Source: Liriodendron chinense (taxonomy: Eukaryota > Streptophyta > Magnoliopsida > Magnoliales > Magnoliaceae). Taken from it: 64,000 nt of DNA. Position numbers and translations under genes: made by a program. The stretch lies in NCBI GenBank assembly GCA_003013855.2, contig ML058408.1:7603356-7667355 (forward strand), given 5' to 3'. Position 1 is the first letter of the stretch. Every line of letters begins with the position of its first letter. The notes under the pieces were generated by a model. The model was not told the DNA's origin and searched no databases. It worked only from the letters and a program-made list of their open reading frames with translations. Shown piece by piece: positions 60,981 through 64,000 of the stretch.

Positions 60981-62745
60981 GAAAGAATGCACAGTGAAAC
61001 GAATTAGGAGTGATCATGGGGGGGAATTTGAGGACGGGCGCTTTGAACTATTTTGTGAAAATTTAGGCATCAAACATGAATTCTCAGCCCCAAAAACTCC
61101 ACAACAAAATGGAGTAGCAGAGAGGAAAAATAGAGTGATACTCGACATTGCCACAGTTATGATGAACAGCAAAAATATAGTAAAAAATCTGTGGGCCGAA
61201 GCAGTGAATACAGCTTGTCACATCATTAATCGAGTTTACTTGAGAGCCGGCCTAGATAAGACCACATATGAGTTGTGGAATGGAAAAGTTCCAAACATCA
61301 AGTACTTTAGGGTCTTTGGTAGCAAATGCCACATCCTTCGAGATAGAGAAAATCTAGGAAAATTTGACTCTAAGAGCGATGAGGGAATATTTCTAGGATA
61401 TGCTTCTGATAGTCGGGCCTATAGAGTGTACAACACAAGGACTAAAACAACTCAAGAATCCATAAATGTTGTCATTGATGACCAATCCAAAGAAGATACA
61501 AGACTTGATGATGATGAAGTGGGAGAACCGTGCCACATAGGTAAACCTGTTGAAAAATCTCCCACTCCCAATGCCTCAATAGCTTCTGGAAATGTTCCAC
61601 ATATCAAGGATCATCCCCTCAATCAAATCATTGGAGATCCGGATGTTGGAGTCAAGACGAGAAGACAACTTGAGGTCATCAACAGTCATGTGTGCTTCAC
61701 TTCAAAAATTGAACCAAAAAATATAAATGAGGCTCTCAATGATGAGTTTTGGATACTTGCAATGCAAGAGGAACTTCAACAGTTTACCAGAAATGAGGTT
61801 TGGTTTCTGGTTGAAAGACCATATGAGAAGAATGTCATTGGAACTAAATGGATCTTAAAAAACAAAACAGATGAATCTGGCAATGTGATTCGAAACAAAG
61901 CACGTCTTGTAGCTCAAGGGTACTCTCAAATCGAGGGAATTGATTTTGATGAAACCTTTGCCCCGGTTGCTAGACTCGAATCCATTCGAATTCTCATGTC
62001 CATAGCATGTGCTCTCAAATTCAAATTATTTCAAATGGACGTGAAGAGTGCCTTTCTAAATGGTATACTTAATGAGGAGGTTTATGTTGAACAACCAAAA
62101 GGGTTTGTGGACCCTAGTTATCCTCAAAGAGTCTACCGATTGAAAAAGGCTCTCTATGGGTTAAAACAAGCCCCCCGAGCATCGTATGAATGTCTTACTC
62201 AATTTCTAATTGCTCACAAGTTTGTTAGGGGGAGTGTTGATAAAACCCTATTTGTTAAGAGGACGGCTGATTCCTTTCTCATTGCTCAGATTTATGTGGA
62301 TGATATTGTATTTGGGTCAAACTATGAAGAATTTTCTGGCTTATTTGCTGAACTAATGAAATCTGAATTTGAGATGAGTTTGGTAGGCGAACTAAACTTC
62401 TTCCTAGGACTGCAAGTTAAACAACTGAAAAATGGAATCTTTATCAACCAAACTAAGTATGCAAAAGATTTAGTCAAGAGGTTTGGGCTAGACTCGGGTC
62501 GATCACACACCACGCCTATGGCCACTACCATAAAACTTTTCAAAGACTTATTAGGCAAAAGTGTTGATCAACATTTATATAGAAGTATGATTGGGAGTCT
62601 TCTCTACCTCACGGCAAGTAGACCCGATATTGCCTTTAGTGTAGGGGCATGTGCTAGATTTCAAGCCGATCCTAGAGAATCACACCTCATTGCAGTAAAA
62701 AGAGTGATCAAATATGTGGCCTGCACAACTGAATATGGCTTGTGA
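60979..62745 (+). pseudogene. pol: Copia integrase core, reverse transcriptase and start of RNase H
   Basis: The shifted frame carries the rest of the integrase core (SDHGGEF and PQQNGVAER, with the D-35-E spacing kept). The reverse transcriptase follows (WILKNKTDE, FAPVARLESIR, QMDVKSAFLNG, LYGLKQAPRA) with its YVDD active site intact near 62296-62307. After LYGLKQAPRA the residue is Ser where the family has an aromatic residue, a likely damaging change. RNase H begins after a GSLLYLTASRPDI block. The frame ends at TGA 62743-62745 within EYGL, and the same frame is open again beyond it, so this is a nonsense mutation. Confidence 0.87.
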
Positions 62746-63234
62746 TACCCCTTTGACACCTCAACCATCATTACTGGGTACTCCGATGCCGATTGGGCCG
62801 AAAATATGGATGATAGAAAGTCCACAAGCGGTGGCTGTTTTTACGTCGAAAATTGCTTAGTTGCTGGGCATAGCAAAAAGCAAAACTCCATCTCATTGTC
62901 CACTGCTGAAGCTGAATATATTGTTTCCGGTAGTTGCTGTGCTCAACTACTTTGGATGAAGCAGATGTTGAAGGATTATGGTCTTAATCAGGACGAAATG
63001 ACGCTTTTTTGTGACAACACAAGCGCCATTAATATTTCAAAAAATCCTGTTCAACATTCTCGAACCAAGCATATCGATATCCGACACCATTTTATAAGAG
63101 AACTAGTTGAAGAAAAACAGATCAATCTTGAATACATCCAAACCGAACGGCAATTGGCCGACATCCTTACGAAGCCGTTAGATTCCACAAGGTTTGAACA
63201 CCTTCGGAAGTCTATCGGGGTATGCTCACTCTAG
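62746..63234 (+). pseudogene. pol: Copia RNase H remainder
   Basis: In the same frame as the preceding segment, this holds the rest of RNase H: GYSDADWAE, DDRKSTSGGCFYV, SLSTAEAEYI, CDNTSAI and the end motif RHHFIRELV...QLADILTKPL. The acidic catalytic residues of these motifs are present. The natural pol stop is TAG at 63232-63234. Confidence 0.87.
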
Positions 63235-63754
63235 CATATTGAAAAATCATGTGCATATAGGTATATCTGAGGAATTAGCCTCACATAATTGAATGATCAT
63301 TGATATTCTCTAGCTTACATTCTTACAAAATAGGCTGGGGAATCATTTTCAGGAGGGAGGAAGGATTTAACTGTTTAAATGTCGCTGGAGACATTTCCGA
63401 TTGATCGGACACTTCTCCGATCAATCGGAAATATCGGGGGTCCGATAGTTATATACGCGAGTTCTGTTCATTTGTGCCCTATATTTCTGTTTTCTCTCAG
63501 ACTCTTCTGGTAGGGCATCCTTGTGCGATCAGACTGTAGCTCGGCAGGCTTTCCATCGGTCCTCATTTGCAGCAAAAATGGCTCCTCGTGTCTCCTAGGT
63601 AAGGTCTCAAAAGCTGTTAGTTGGGTTTCTTCTTTCCCTTTCCTCTATTAGCTTATCATTTGTAGGGATTTGAAGTTCTTCCTGGTACATCACTTCCTTC
63701 CTGTCCATCTTGGTGTCTGCATTGTTCAAATCGTTCCTCCAATCTTGAAAAACC
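63235..63754 (+). promoter_or_regulatory. Gap between pol and extra gene: purine tract, two palindromes, TATA-like box
   Basis: No long frame crosses these 520 bp, so the extra gene is not simply read through from pol. A purine run AGGAGGGAGGAAGGA lies at 63351-63365. The LTR palindrome recurs at 63416-63429 in the same orientation and at 63396-63409 inverted (TCCGATTGATCGGA). A TATATA box at 63450-63455 follows 21 bp after the second copy, and a pyrimidine-rich leader comes after that. The arrangement repeats the LTR pattern of palindrome then TATA box and looks like an internal promoter; this is inference. Confidence 0.55.
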
Positions 63755-64000
63755 ATGCCTAAAGATCCTAAAGGCAAGTCCAAGATGGCTGCGGGGCCAT
63801 CCACCACCGCCAGGTCTAAGAAGCTCCAAACTTCTCGACCTTCTCAGGGTTCTCCACCTCCTGCTGCTCCTCCTGCCCAACCTGAGAGTCCAGCTTCAAT
63901 CTCCCGATTCCAATCCCGCACCATTATATATGAGCGGGAGGTCGCCTTGTCATGTGTGGAGCCCTTTGGCATTCCAGCCCTTCTCGCACAGATCGGCTGG
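63755..64000 (+). CDS. Extra (env-like) gene of the copia element, N-terminal part
   Basis: From an ATG at 63755 the frame is open for 82 codons to the window edge. It starts with a Lys/Ser-rich stretch (MPKDPKGKSKMAAGPS), then a Pro/Ala-rich segment, then IYEREVALSCVEPFGIPALL. The position after RNase H and the last block resemble the extra genes of SIRE/Maximus elements, often called env-like or annotated as putative plant transposon proteins. There is no signal peptide or membrane segment in the visible part, so an envelope role is not supported here. The true start and the remainder cannot be checked. Confidence 0.55.
   Translation, partial: MPKDPKGKSKMAAGPSTTARSKKLQTSRPSQGSPPPAAPPAQPESPASISRFQSRTIIYEREVALSCVEPFGIPALLAQIGW

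Larger units (their letters stand above)
56377..64000 (+). mobile_element. SIRE/Maximus-like Ty1/copia retrotransposon (5' LTR to extra gene, continues)
   Basis: The satellite stops at CACGTGTGCAC and the element begins with TGTTAATACAAAG. The order is 5' LTR, initiator-Met primer site, gag, protease, integrase, reverse transcriptase, RNase H, then an extra gene downstream of pol; integrase before reverse transcriptase is the copia arrangement. SIRE/Maximus affinity is suggested by the Gag opening (KPPYFDGSNYAYWKARM), the second zinc knuckle and the extra downstream gene. The coding region is broken at three places. The 3' LTR and target duplication lie beyond the window. Confidence 0.88.

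Noticed and set aside
63351..63365. Polypurine tract marking the 3' LTR of the copia element
   Set aside because: The sequence after it does not match the 5' LTR start TGTTAATACAAAG, and an extra gene follows; the true tract is probably beyond the window.
63578..63665. A short first exon (MAPRVS) and 67 bp intron for the extra copia gene
   Set aside because: The donor (TAG|GTAAGG) and acceptor (TTTGTAG|GG) look acceptable, but a stop codon lies just before the donor and the joined frame does not enter the 63755 frame.

Overview
The window looks like repeat-rich heterochromatin from a flowering plant with a large genome. I see no ordinary host gene, tRNA or rRNA. The evidence for a plant is a plant-type set of LTR retrotransposons (Tekay/Del chromovirus, Tat-lineage Ty3/gypsy, SIRE/Maximus-like Ty1/copia), an initiator-Met primer site in the copia element, and the plant-specific antisense extra gene in the gypsy element. 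Species cannot be named from the sequence alone.

The backbone is one tandem satellite of about 603 bp per unit, roughly 65 units (about 39 kb), at 1-22758, 27242-33061, 35121-39166 and 49806-56376. Each unit holds two adjacent, diverged copies of a ~172 bp subunit plus ~255 bp of other sequence. Units differ by substitutions and scattered indels. Blocks of several units recur (a 1641 bp higher-order repeat near 50.7-53.6 kb; related blocks at 11.6-14 kb and 16.3-18.1 kb), and some unit breakpoints look like template switches.

Four elements interrupt the satellite. Three are complete insertions whose 5 bp target duplications I can read: (1) 22759-27241, a Tekay/Del-type remnant made of a 4.3 kb 3' LTR, its polypurine tract and the last codons of pol (target ACAAA); (2) 33062-35120, a 2.06 kb solo LTR (target GGTAC); (3) 39167-49805, a 10.6 kb Tat-lineage Ty3/gypsy element on the minus strand (target AAAGT) with two 935 bp LTRs differing at 5 positions and an intact 1832-residue Gag-Pol. 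Between pol and its 3' LTR this element carries a separate, oppositely oriented three-exon gene with its own TATA box and G-box, broken only at a 15-C run. (4) From 56377 past the right edge lies a SIRE/Maximus-like Ty1/copia element: a 1.79 kb 5' LTR, a decayed gag-pol (two nonsense codons, one frameshift, lost key residues) and the start of the downstream extra (env-like) gene.

The most unusual structure is in the copia element. Its LTR carries 15 copies of the palindrome TCCGATCAATCGGA (or one- to two-base variants) within 450 bp, ending 43 bp before a TATA box. Two more copies, one of them inverted, sit just before another TATA-like box upstream of the extra gene. This suggests a shared cis-element serving both an LTR promoter and an internal promoter.
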